Source: Geosiphon pyriformis (Eukaryota > Glomeromycota > Glomeromycetes > Archaeosporales > Geosiphonaceae). From it: 64,000 bases of DNA. The notes under the pieces are model-generated. The model saw only the letters and a list, made by a program, of their open reading frames with translations. It did not search any database and was not told the origin of the DNA. Position numbers and translations under genes: made by a program. The stretch's first letter is position 1. Each line of letters begins with the position of its first letter. Shown piece by piece: positions 31,133-42,099 of the stretch. Location: NCBI GenBank assembly GCA_016748015.1, contig JAAOMT010000694.1:248001-312000 (forward strand), read 5' to 3'.

Positions 31133-33225
31133 TAAATTGTTTTAATCATCAAGGGTAGAAAATTTAAGATTAATATGAAATCAAGATGAAATAAAATATC
31201 GGATGATAATTTATTAAAAGTCCTCGTCTTGTACCTGTATTGTTTAAGCAGGACGCATTCTCCGCCAATCTCTAAATCAATACTGTACTGGTAAAAATAG
31301 CCTTCAGATGTAACCACCATAACTTGATTCGTAGTGCTTTTGAAATAATCAATATATTATTAATAGTTTTTGACTTAGTACCAACATATTAATTTACTTA
31401 CTTGCTCAGTGCAACTACGCTCTGTACACCAGAGTTGGGCAACTTGAAATATGCAAAATCTCTTGCAGGTTCCCACATTTCAGTGAGAGCATCTGGGAGA
31501 TAATTTCCCACGCTTCCCGCGACTGTACGTCCCAAGTGATAAGATTGTCGACGTATGGTACTACTAATCTCCGGGAATAAATTCAAGTTATTTGTTAATA
31601 AAAGGATATCAAGCTTTCTTTACTTTTAATTAGGTTATAAACACAAGATACTATTTACAAACTGACCCAACAGCAACTGACCCGGTCTTCTTTTTTTCAT
31701 TTATGTAAGCCTCAAATCCACCAACTGCAGCCGGACCGGCTGAGTGTCGATTCAGAGAACCACCTGAACCACCGTTTGATGCCCCATTATTAGCAACTCC
31801 AGGTGGTGGTCCATTTAAGGAATTTCCCCCCAGTTTGAATATATGTACAGTGTCTGTATCACTAGACACACACAATAATGAGCTTACAGAGTTAAAGGAG
31901 ATTGAATGAATACGTGTGGGATAAGAGCCTCGCCGAAATTGATATAATTTTTGCGCGTTTGGAATAGAAAAAACACGAATTATGGTGCCCTATATATTTC
32001 CAATTACAATTTTTCATTAGCTAAACTGTAAGAAAGTAATTCCAATAATTATCAATTTCCTCCAGCCACACAGACCTTGTCACTAGCCGTGGCTAACATT
32101 GTTCCGTCGGAATTGATGGCCACATATGACACGGGACTTTTGTGAGCTTGAACTATGTTAACCACTTGTAGACCCAAAGCATCAAAAATGTAAACGTCAC
32201 CAGATGATATCGCGTTCTGTGTACTATTAGCGAAAGGGGAAGATGGTCCCGGTGTGGGGGATGGGTAAGCTATGTAACAGTTGTCATTTGATGGAGAGAG
32301 GGCACAAATGGCTGTAAAAAATATATTTAAAAATGAACCGTTAACCTAGAATAGATTTATGACTAGCTATTGACTTAATCAAAATGAGCGCGAATTCATC
32401 CTTACCATGTGGGTTAGAACTGGTTTCAATGGTATGCAATAATTTCATGTTGCTAATATCATGAACGTAAATCATATTTTCCAACACGACAATCAATCGA
32501 CGTCGATTCAACTTCACAGCGAGAATGGTGGTAGCAAATGTCAATTCACATATCGTAGATTGTCTCTTTTAAATTATTTTGTTCAGATTTTATTAGGTTT
32601 ACTTCAGAAAATTCAAATTGATAAAAAGCCTTTCACCAACCTTGGTGTTAGTGATCTGCAACCTTCGTGGGGTAAACGCCGGCTGTTCACCAGCTCCCAC
32701 TAAAGCCACAAGTGATGTACAAAAAAGCATCTCAACAATGCCTAGACCACCATCAGCTACCAAAATTACAGGATCCAAGTTTCAGCCTTTATTCAATGAT
32801 CACATTACTTTATACGCTGATTCTTACCTTTGGAGTAGCATTTGCCAAAAGGATCACAGTTATATATTTTGTAGCCACGTTGTGTGCCGACGGAGATGCA
32901 ACTTTTTACAACAATTATTTGTTGACAGGAAATAAAAGTTCAAAAGGATATTAAATTATCACATTGATTAAAGTATGTCTCGAAAAGGGTTGTATTTTTT
33001 AAGGGTAGGGAACCATTAATTATACAGAGCCAAACATATATTAAAAGATCGAATAAAGCAAGTTTTCTCAGAGGAAGATGAATTTGATATTATTGATTTA
33101 CTGTTACATCCTTAATTAAAAGCTGAGTGCTTGAAACCTCAACCCATATTCCAGACAAGTTACCTGAAATCCTGATTGAAATTAATGAAAAGCAATTCGT
33201 TTTTACTTTTTGCACTTAGATTCAT
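31129..33225 (-). CDS. ATG18: PROPPIN autophagy protein Atg18/WIPI-like
   Basis: Eight exons: 33225-33164, 32901-32828, 32756-32641, 32565-32406, 32311-32076, 31989-31667, 31563-31402, 31336-31129. All phases agree and give 446 aa. The start is [20 protein letters not shown], followed by [19 protein letters not shown]. The diagnostic PI3P/PI(3,5)P2-binding motif is [17 protein letters not shown], within a seven-bladed WD40-like propeller ([40 protein letters not shown]). A Gly/Ser-rich loop ([19 protein letters not shown]) lies in the region of the long blade-6 loop. Such proteins act at the phagophore and vacuole. Paralogues Atg21 and Hsv2 share the FRRG motif, so the exact orthologue is less certain. 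The stop overlaps that of the convergent small gene. Confidence 0.93.
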
Positions 33226-34282
33226 GATTTCCTTAAGATTTGGCTGGCTCCACAATTCGCTTTGGTCTATCACGCAAAAGGTTGTCTTTCACAATAAGAT
33301 CAAGACTATTTAATAAAATGAATCGCGTTCTTAAAAATTCTTGCTTTTTCCTTGGGGTGGAAGGCCTGTATCATGAAAAACACATTGGAATTGACACGTT
33401 TAAAAAGAAGCTTTACAAGTCCAACTTCTGTTGAACCAACTTCTATATTTTAATCGCGAATGACCTTTCGGTCATGTGATAAATCATGACTCAGGGACGC
33501 ACTAATCCAAAAATAGTGAAAGAATATTCTCCAAAGAAAAGCTTGTTTTGTATAATATATTTTACATTTTATGCATTATTTATTTGATATTATTACTCAA
33601 ATTGACACATAATATTATTTTTAACCAACTCATTAATTGAATTTTAAAAATTATATGCTAATATTATATAATTAAATCAACAAAAATTATTATTATCTTA
33701 AAAACACAAAGTTTTATGTTTTTTTTGTTATTATTTTAAATTTGTTTTTTAAAATTAAATATTTAAACAGCATATATTTTTGAATTAAAATCTTAAAAAA
33801 TTTTATTAAATATAATTAATTATTAAACAATTAAATTAAATATTATATAAATTTAATTTTAAATATTTATAATATATAATTATTTAAAATAAAATATTTT
33901 TTTGTTTTAATAATTAATGTTCTAATTTAAATAATATTGTATAAAATTTATTCTTATAAAAAATATAATTAATTGTTTTATTGTTATTATTATTATTATT
34001 ATTAAAATGTTTAATAAATATTATTTTAAATTGTTATTATTTTTTAAAATTTAAAATTTGTTTTATATATTAATTTTAAATTTTTTTTATAATTTTATAA
34101 TTTTAATTAAAACAAAAAAAAACTTCTTTCTCTCATTTATCCCAAATTCTCAAAAAAGAGCCAAAATATTTTTTAAAGAAGTTTTTTCTGTTTTTATCAT
34201 TCAGTGCACTAATTCCAAACTGTTTGTGCTTGATTATGAAGCCACCATTGGCTCTAGTATTGCAGTTCTAAACAAGTCTATT
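33226..34282. other. AT-rich boundary between gene island and LINE
   Basis: About 33470-34130 is almost pure A/T with no genes. A short plus-strand open frame at 33240-33434 has no credible features. The last part probably holds the 5' leader of the LINE, but its exact 5' end is not visible. Confidence 0.5.
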
Positions 34283-36055
34283 ATGGAGCCTAGTTTTAAT
34301 ATTAGTGTCAAGTCTGTTGAGTCCAGAAAGAAGAGAAGAGATGGTGTTTTGGAAAATAATATTGGTAATAGAAAATTTGCTGCTGCTAAGGTATTAAGTA
34401 GTCATTTTTGGGGTTCTGCAACCAGTGATACTACTGAATCTGATAGTGTAGATATGAAGAAAGAATGTTTAGTTAAAGAAACCAGCTTTAATTATGGAGA
34501 TAGTGGAGCTTTTGCTGGTGAGAATTCAGAGCAAACACCTAAAAGTTCGAAGATTCTTACTAAGAGAGTGCTTGAAAAGCCACTAAGGAAAATTAATTTC
34601 TTGGGTGATAATATTGATAATATATTTTTGGACAAATCTGTGGTTTTCTCTCCCCTTCTAAAGAACTTGGTCAATATTTCTGTTAGGAAGTCTTTTGCTT
34701 TGGACATCAGCTTGGATAATGTTGTTGAAAAATCTGCTCTGAAAAAGCTTGTAATTGTCAGAAAATTATTTTCAAGAATCAATGGTTTTGAGAGGGCTTC
34801 TACCCTCTCAAAATTTGCTAGAATCATTAGAACAATATTTACTTCTGAATCAAGTTTGGTGCAGGCTTCTAAAAAGGCTGAAGAGGCAAAGATCTTGGTA
34901 AACTCTGATTTCAAAAAATCATCTAGGTGTTTAGATCAGGCTGTGGTATTAAAAGAAATTCCTGTTAGAACATTAACTGAGACTGTGTGTGCTGTGCTAT
35001 CTAGTTTTGGTGTGGTGGTGTCAATCAAAATACAGTTGGTGGGTTTGTGGCAGAAGGCTATAGTTGAATTTAGTAAGGATGAACAGACTGATTTAATTAC
35101 AGCTTGTTGGTCTATTCTGATTGGGAAGGATGCTGTGCGTGTGGTCAGGGCTAATCAAAACAAGAAATTGTGGGACACAAGAGATCAACATAGGGCTTTG
35201 CTCTATACTCTGCCAATGAAAATAACTGCTCATAACATCTGAGATTATATTGGCTTTGTGGGTGAAAAAACATATATGATAGATCATCATCCTGTTATAT
35301 ATGCTCGGGCCAGATGCGCTGTTGTTTGTTTTGAGTCAGCCGATTCCTTGAATGCTGTCATGGAAACTACTCTAATTTTAAGGGGTGTGAATATGCATTG
35401 GTCTCCTTTGGGTTTTTTTAAATATGCTGAGTGTGGGAAATTGGGTTATACATCTTTGGGCTGTGCTGTAAATGGGAATCTCTCTTCTAAGAAACCTTTT
35501 TGCAGACTTTTCTCAGACATAGATAAATGCAGATTGGCAATCATCTATACCAAGTGTTCAGCTCTGATTGCTTGTTCTATTGCTTTTGATGGAGTTTCTT
35601 GGGCAAAAATTGCTGGTGGAAATATTTTTCCCCCTTTTTTTGTGCAGAAAGTGTCAGTCATTTCTGGCTCCTTTTCAGAAATGAAACCTACTCTCCCTGA
35701 TATGAGTGATGTTGAAAAAAGATTTGCTGTTTTGGAAAGCAGTCTTGGGACAAATTAGTGAGTTGGCTAAGAGGTTGGACTTATTTATGTCAGCAGTTTC
35801 CCAACCTAGCCTGGATGTCAGCTGCTGGTAATTTCTCCATTACAGGATTGGGTGGGTAATGTAGTGATAAGAGAGAGTTTAAGTAAAGTTACAAGTAGTG
35901 AAACTGCTATGACTTTGGAATTTTCTGCTTCTCCTAAAGTAAAAAGATTGGAAAACATATTGGAAGGACTTTCTGCTTCAGTTTTAAGTCTTACAACAAA
36001 GTTTAATAGTTCAATTTTGGCTGGCAGTGCATTTTTCAAACCTTCTTCTCAATGA
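34283..36055 (+). pseudogene. LINE ORF1 (nucleic-acid-binding gag-like protein), broken
   Basis: Starts at ATG 34283 (MEPSFNISVKSVESRKKRRD). It reads to a TGA at 35240-35242, continues in the same frame from 35243 to 35758 (YIGFVGEKTYMIDHHPVIYA, RARCAVVCFESADSLNAVME), needs a one-base shift near 35750 (ISELAKRLDLFMSAV), and after a further stop and frame change ends KVKRLENILEGLSASVLSL ... FKPSSQ at TGA 36053-36055. A CGKLGYTSLGC segment (~35435-35465) is the likely zinc-knuckle site. Roles by family: RNA binding and ribonucleoprotein formation. It is inactive as it stands. Confidence 0.8.
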
Positions 36056-39000
36056 CCAGTCTAGTATGGAAGATTGCCATGTGTAATATTAGGGGTTTGA
36101 ATAATCCTGCAAAACAAGATGATGTAATTTATTGGCATAAAGAGATGAACAATTTGATTTCTATTGTTACTGAGACTAAGTTGAGGGGCAAGATCTGCCC
36201 ATGAATCATAAATAAATTTGATGGTGTCTGGGTTTTTACTTCTGGTTTGGATTCTGGTTATTTGGGTTCTGGTGTTGCGATTATTATGGACAATTCTTTG
36301 GCAAGACATGTATATAAAGTTTCCAGTCGACTTCTCTCTCTCAAATTACTCTTCAAGAATAATCTTTCTGTGTCAATTTTAGAACTCTATGCTGGTGCTT
36401 CATCAGTGGTTTGGTTTTTTCAGACTGGTAAAATCAACTCTCTCATTATAAAAGCAGTGAATAAATTCTCCTTCATTATTTTGGGTGGTGATTTCAATGA
36501 AGATGGGGCCTGAAAGTGTGTTAGCTTCAAGAAGTGCTTTGATTTGGGTTTAGTTGATTTTTTAAGGAGAAGTTTGTTTGTCAAGATGCCTATGTAGACC
36601 AATTCTTGTGGTGTCACTAAAGCTCTTGATTATATTCTCATTTTTTCATGTTTGGTCAATGCTGTAATAGATAGTAGTGTGGCTGATGTTAAGGACTATT
36701 TTGATACCAATCACAAAACAGTTTCTGCTTCCGTGGGTTTGAGTGGTTTGCTTGATATCTATTTGAGTTCAATATGCAAGCAGGTGAATAAGAATCATTG
36801 GAAATTTGATGTCAAAAGTGCAGATAAGGAAAAATGGAGTGAATTTAAGAATGTTACTACAGCCAATGCTGCCATGTTCTTGGATGAGTTTGAGTCAGCC
36901 AGGAAATTCTCTAATCTGGATGTTATGTGGGATATTGTTTGCAAAGTGATGATTTTTTCAGCTAATGGTGTTTTCAAGAAGAAATGGTTTAAGGATTATG
37001 ATAGAGTGTTTACTAAAGAGGCTTCCAAGTTGCATAGCTTGGAGATTTTGGTTTTGAAAATTGTTAAGACTTCTTGCAAAACAGACTCTGGCAGGTTTGA
37101 GTCTCTGTTGAGATGCTGGGTTTCTATGGATAGTGACAAAGCTTCTGTTGTTTGAGATCTTGTGAGTTCTGGTGTGAGTTTGGATCATGTTTGTTCTGCT
37201 CTTTATGGTGTGAGGAGGTTTTATTGTGCCTTTAAGCTTGCCGAGTCTTTGTAAGCCAAGAAGTTAGGCATTAGATCAGCTATTGAAAAAAGAATGAAAA
37301 GTTTTGTGGCCAACAAAGGCCACACAATCTGTAGTGTTTTGGAATGACCATTCTGTAAAATGGTGTTGAATTATTTGGTTTCTGATGGCAGTTTGATTTT
37401 GGACCCAGTAAAAGTCAAGAATAAGGTGGATGATATAATGGAAGGCTGGACAAAAAAGAAGGCCATGCTAAAAAGTGTTCCCAATTTGTGGTAGCATCAA
37501 TACCTGTCATTAGATTATGTTGACAATAATGCTTTTTCTGGTGTGATAGATGCTATCAGTTTGGATGACTTGACATGTGTAATTAAAAATTTATTAGATG
37601 GTAAAGCTGCTGGCTTGTCTGGTATTTCAAATGAACTTTGGAAACATTGTGATGGTTCTGTGCTAGGCTTGCTTCTGGATCTTCTGAACATTTGTTTGGT
37701 GTGTGAGTTAGTTTCCCATTGTTAGAAAGAAGCTTGGGTGTCAATGATTCCCAAGCCCTATAAGTGAGAGGGTGTCTTAACTAATACCTAACCAATTGCT
37801 TTAATTGAGACTGTTCATAAGATTCTTTCTAAGTTGCTGTCTGACAGGATTTTGTCAGTGTGTGGTCTTTTCAACATATTTTGTGAGGACAATTTTTCTG
37901 TGCTTAAGGGCACTACTACTCAATCGCCTATTTTTACCATTGGTTCAATTGTTGAAGACACTTTAAAAAAAGATCATAAACTTTGGCTTGTGCTACAAGA
38001 TATGCGTAAAGCCTATAACTCTGTAAGTTGACATCACTTGCATAATAGCTTGGTTCGGATCAAAATGTGTGGGCATTTTATTAGATTTTTTGGTTCTATT
38101 CACAATGACTGTTTTAATTGGGTTATGACTGATTTCAGTCTAACTAATGGGTACCAGATACATAATGGTCTTAATTAGGGTGAGGTTTTCTCTTCTTTGC
38201 TGTGAAGAATCTTTTACGACTTTTTTTTGTGTGAGGTCAAAAAACAGAAAAGTTTGTGTGAATATTGAATTGATACTAAATTTGTAGCTAAGACAGGTAA
38301 AATAGAAAACCAAGACAGTTTGACTTCGTTTTTGGCTGTTGGTGTATTTGTAGATGATACTATTTGGGTGAGTAGCAGTTAGGCTGCCACTCAGTATATT
38401 TTGGACACAGCAAGTGAATTTTTCAGAGTGAATGACATTTCTATTAATAATGAGAAAACTGTTGCCATTCCTATCAATTAGAGAGTTAGTAATGTATCAT
38501 TGTCAATTAGTGGTCTACCAATTTTAATTGCTCACAGAAAGGAGTTTCATTGGTACCTTGGTATTTATTTGTTATTTAAGAGTTTGTCCTAATCCAGTTT
38601 TGCTAAGGTGCATATGGACATCAGGTTTTTTGTCAATTTGGTACTTAAAAAAGCTATTTTGGACAAGCAGTTTCTGTATTTAGTGTTAGCTGTATTACAG
38701 TCTATTGTCAATTATAGGACTTAGTTCAGCTTTGTTTCTAGGAATGTGTATATGAAGTGGGATACTTTAATTAGGAGGGGGTTGAGACTTAAGACTGGTC
38801 TTCTGAGAAACTTTCCCAATGAGACTCTTTACCATCTTTCTTTGTATGACTTAAAATCTTTTGAGCAGTTGCAGACTGAGTACAAGATGGCTTCAGTATT
38901 ATGTTTTTCAAATGCTGGTGGTGTTTTTGGTTGTTTGTTTAATTATAGATTTCTGGATCTTCAGGTTTTGGATTGGTCACTTATTTACCCTCTATGTTAT

Positions 39001-40724
39001 CCAATAAGGTTGCATACCAGTCCAGTCAATAACTTTTTGGCAGGTGTTATTAGAATTTTTATGGATTATAACATGTCTCTTGACAATTTTTCTGTTTCTG
39101 CATTCCACTTTTCTGGTAGAACATCAATATCTACAGTCTTAGGAGCTTTTTTGTTTTATAATGTTTTTTCTTCTCTCAAAAAGTTTGGGGTCATCTTTGC
39201 CAAGCAGTTATATATCAAAAAAGGTTTGATTTTCGATTGGAAACCTTTTGTCATTGGAAAAAACTTGATCTAAGGGGCTCTGTCTCTCTTTGGTTCACTT
39301 TGGTTTGTGACTTTTTGGTTCGACCTTCTATTTCTAATGATTTACATGTTGAAGATTTACAGGCCATGGATGTCTGCAGTTCAGGTGCAGTTTCCAGATT
39401 GGGCCAATGTCTCTCTTCTGTAAATCTGAGAGTTGTTAATGTTTACACTGATGGATCATTAAGAGATTTGGGTTCATGTGAAATGAAGTGTGGTACTGCT
39501 GCTTACTTCTCGGATTTGAATCAAAGTATTGGTGCTAAGGTTGGTAAATTGGTATCTTCAACTATGGTAGAACTGTAGGCAATTGCTTTGACTTTGGAGT
39601 GTATTCTCTCTGCCAGTTTAGTGGTGGTTTATTCAGACAGTTAGGCTGCCTTAGATGCATGTGTAGCTGAATTTGCTCTGGTGTCTCTGAATTTCTGCAA
39701 CTACTACTGGATAAAGCAATGTGGCATTATCAATTTAATTAGGAGAAAGTGGCTAGATGTTTCTTGGCATAAGGTAAAAGAACATTTGGGTATTGTAAAT
39801 AATAAGTGTGTTGATAAGTTAGCCAGTCTGGCTGCGAACTCTTCTTTGGCACTTTCTGTTTTGGTTATGGAGAGATTTATCAAGACTGGTAAAGTGGCAG
39901 TGTTTAGAAACATTTGTCATTTTGCCCACAAGATTTTCAGGTCTGTTAATTATGCTTGTTGGGAGGTTGGTCTTGGTTTCGATGTTATTGATGATAGTTT
40001 ACTTAGTGATGTGAACTGGTTTTGTATTGCTTCAGTATGGCACCCTGATTTTCATATGGCAACCAGCTTTACCAGTAAATTTATGGCTAGTTTGCACTCT
40101 TATTTTTTAAAGGCCTTCTACTGCTATCTTCCAGTTACTGTACAGAAGCATTTGTATAGTAAGATCTACCTGAGTGTCTCGTGTCTGCACTGTGGTGAAG
40201 TGGAAAGTTCTGACCACTCTTTTGTTTGTATGTTTGACTCTGATGTTCGTAAAAGTATTCTCAGATTTCATCTGGCCAAGTGGCATTGTGTTTCTGAATT
40301 GGGCTTGCATTTATCTCATGTCTCACAGATGCTCTCTCTGTGCACATCTGATGATGTGTTGTATACCACTGTGAGTAAAGATTTTGTGTTCAAAGATTGG
40401 GTTCAGAAAGCTTTGTTCATTCTGGGTGATGCCAAGATTGCAGAAAAGTTTATTGTTGATTTTGTTTATGAATTGAGTGCTGCTCACCACATGGATATTT
40501 GGTTGGTTAGAGCTAAATATAGGGCTTTGATAGAAAAAGACGGTTTAATTCCACTTGATGGTTCTGTGTATCCTGTGACTTGTGGTTTGTCATGTATGTT
40601 TTTTGCTGAAGTGATTAGGTTGCTTGGGATTGCTGAGACAGTTGGTGTCTGTTTTGGTTTTTATAAACATTGCTGCTTTTCTTCTGGCATAGATAGTATG
40701 GTCTCTGTTCTAATAGATTCATAG
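36052..40724 (+). pseudogene. LINE ORF2 (endonuclease, reverse transcriptase, RNase H), many stops
   Basis: Begins at ATG 36052, overlapping the ORF1 stop by ATGA. The endonuclease spans about 36060-36720: MCNIRGLNN, ETKLRGK, ILGGDFNEDG, DTNHKTVSASV (the Ser-Asp-His box degraded to Thr-Asn-His). Reverse transcriptase spans about 37540-38720: DGKAAGLSGISNELWKH, PIALIETVHKILSKLLSDRI, LVLQDMRKAYNSV and the catalytic FVDDTIW at about 38350. RNase H lies at about 39420-39850 (VYTDGS, MVEL, VVYSDS, KVKEHLGIVNNKCVDKLAS), followed by a Cys/His motif (CLHCGEVESSDHSFVC) at about 40185. Around 18 in-frame stops interrupt an otherwise readable frame. Confidence 0.87.
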
Positions 40725-40850
40725 TGTTGTTTTGATTGGTCTGAATGGCTGGTCACGTGTAGAAAGTGCATGATTAGTGCCTAGTTTAGATCACTTAGTT
40801 TGATGTATTGTACTAGGTAGCTTTTGGGCCTTACTCGTTAAAAGTTAATA

Positions 40851-41399
40851 AAAAAAAAAAAATTAAAACAAAAAATAATAAAAAATTAACTTTTATTTTT
40901 TTGGTAATTAATAAATAATATATTAACAAATAACAAAAAAACATTATTAAAGTAATAAAAAAAATTCAATAAAATAAATTAATATATATAATTAGTTTTA
41001 AATTATAATTATAATTTTTTTGAAAAAAAATTCAAAAATAAAATTAATTTATAATTATTATTTTATGTTTTATTTAGTAAAATTAATAACAAATTTTATT
41101 TAATAATTATAAAAACAAGCAAGGAATTTTTTAAATTAATTTTAATAATATATCTTAAGAATATATATATATATATATATGTTAACAAATAAATAAATAT
41201 AAATAAAAAATATAAAAAAATTTACTTGCTTAATGTTTTTTTTAATTAAAAAAATATAATTTATATAATTATTAAAAAAAATTAACAATTAAAGAAAATC
41301 AATTTTAAAGAATAAATTAAATGAATAAAAATTTAATATATAAAATTAATCTCATAAAATATCTTAGTCAGTATTTTTTTTAAAAGATAGTTAGCGAAT
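40851..41399. other. AT-rich stretch with an (AT)n run
   Basis: Between the LINE tail and the next LTR; contains a pure AT dinucleotide run at about 41161-41180. No gene. Confidence 0.6.
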
Positions 41400-41930
41400 T
41401 TAAAAGTAAAGAGATGATTTGTACTGTCAAAAAATAATAATACATTGGTATAATTCTATGTTTTTTTTTAGTGCTCTTAAAATTTGATATCAAATATTAG
41501 ATATACTTTTTAGTCATGTTTTATTTAATAATCTTTAAATAATACAATTATTTAAGTTAAAAAAAAAGTAAGTAATAACCAACAAGTAATCTTTTATCCC
41601 AAAATATTTAGATACTTGAAGGTAGATAAAGAAAAATTAGCAATAGAAGAAGAATTAAGATAAAAGTTGTTATTTTATTTATTTAATTTTCTTGATTTTT
41701 TTATGTTTTTCTACAGTTAAGAGATTCATTACTTATATAACTATCAAAAATAGTCAATAACTAAATCAATAATTAAGTCAATAAATAAGTTAATAATCAG
41801 GTCAACAGTTAGATTATTAATTAAATCAATAATTACTATCTAAAAATAGAATGGTTAATTATATAACATTAATAGCTAATACATATAATAACTAATAAAA
41901 AATATGAATTTTAACTATAATAATATAACA
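41400..41930 (-). repeat. LTR1-family LTR, antisense, partial
   Basis: Reverse complement of 7118-7500: it shares the start (complement of TGTTATATTATTATAGTTAA), the short ATTGAYYTRATT repeats (41755-41840) and the complement of ATCTTAAGATAAAAGATTA (about 41590-41620). The left (3') border is indistinct, so the start coordinate is approximate. Confidence 0.6.
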
Positions 41931-42099
41931 TAATAATTAATATATGTAATAAATTTTTTTTATTTCTTATAAATAAAGCCTAATTATTATTTAATATAAT
42001 ATAATTATTTAGAATTTCAAATTAAATATAATTTATGTATTTGTTATATGTGACTAATTATTTAACTAATTAAAGCAATATTATGTAACTATATTAACT

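Larger units (their letters stand above)
34283..40850 (+). mobile_element. non-LTR retrotransposon (LINE) with EN-RT-RNase H ORF2
   Basis: Single-copy-length element with ORF1, then ORF2 (apurinic endonuclease, reverse transcriptase, RNase H, Cys-rich tail), a short 3' trailer and a terminal A-rich stretch starting at about 40847. There are no LTRs. An RNase H domain after RT and a gag-like ORF1 fit the I/Tad group of fungal LINEs by organisation. GC content is visibly higher than in the surrounding DNA. Target duplications could not be defined because the 5' end is uncertain. Confidence 0.88.

Noticed and set aside
33240-33434. Open frame of 64 codons just upstream of ATG18
   Set aside because: No splice context, no recognisable motif, and it lies in the promoter region of a well-modelled gene; best read as chance.
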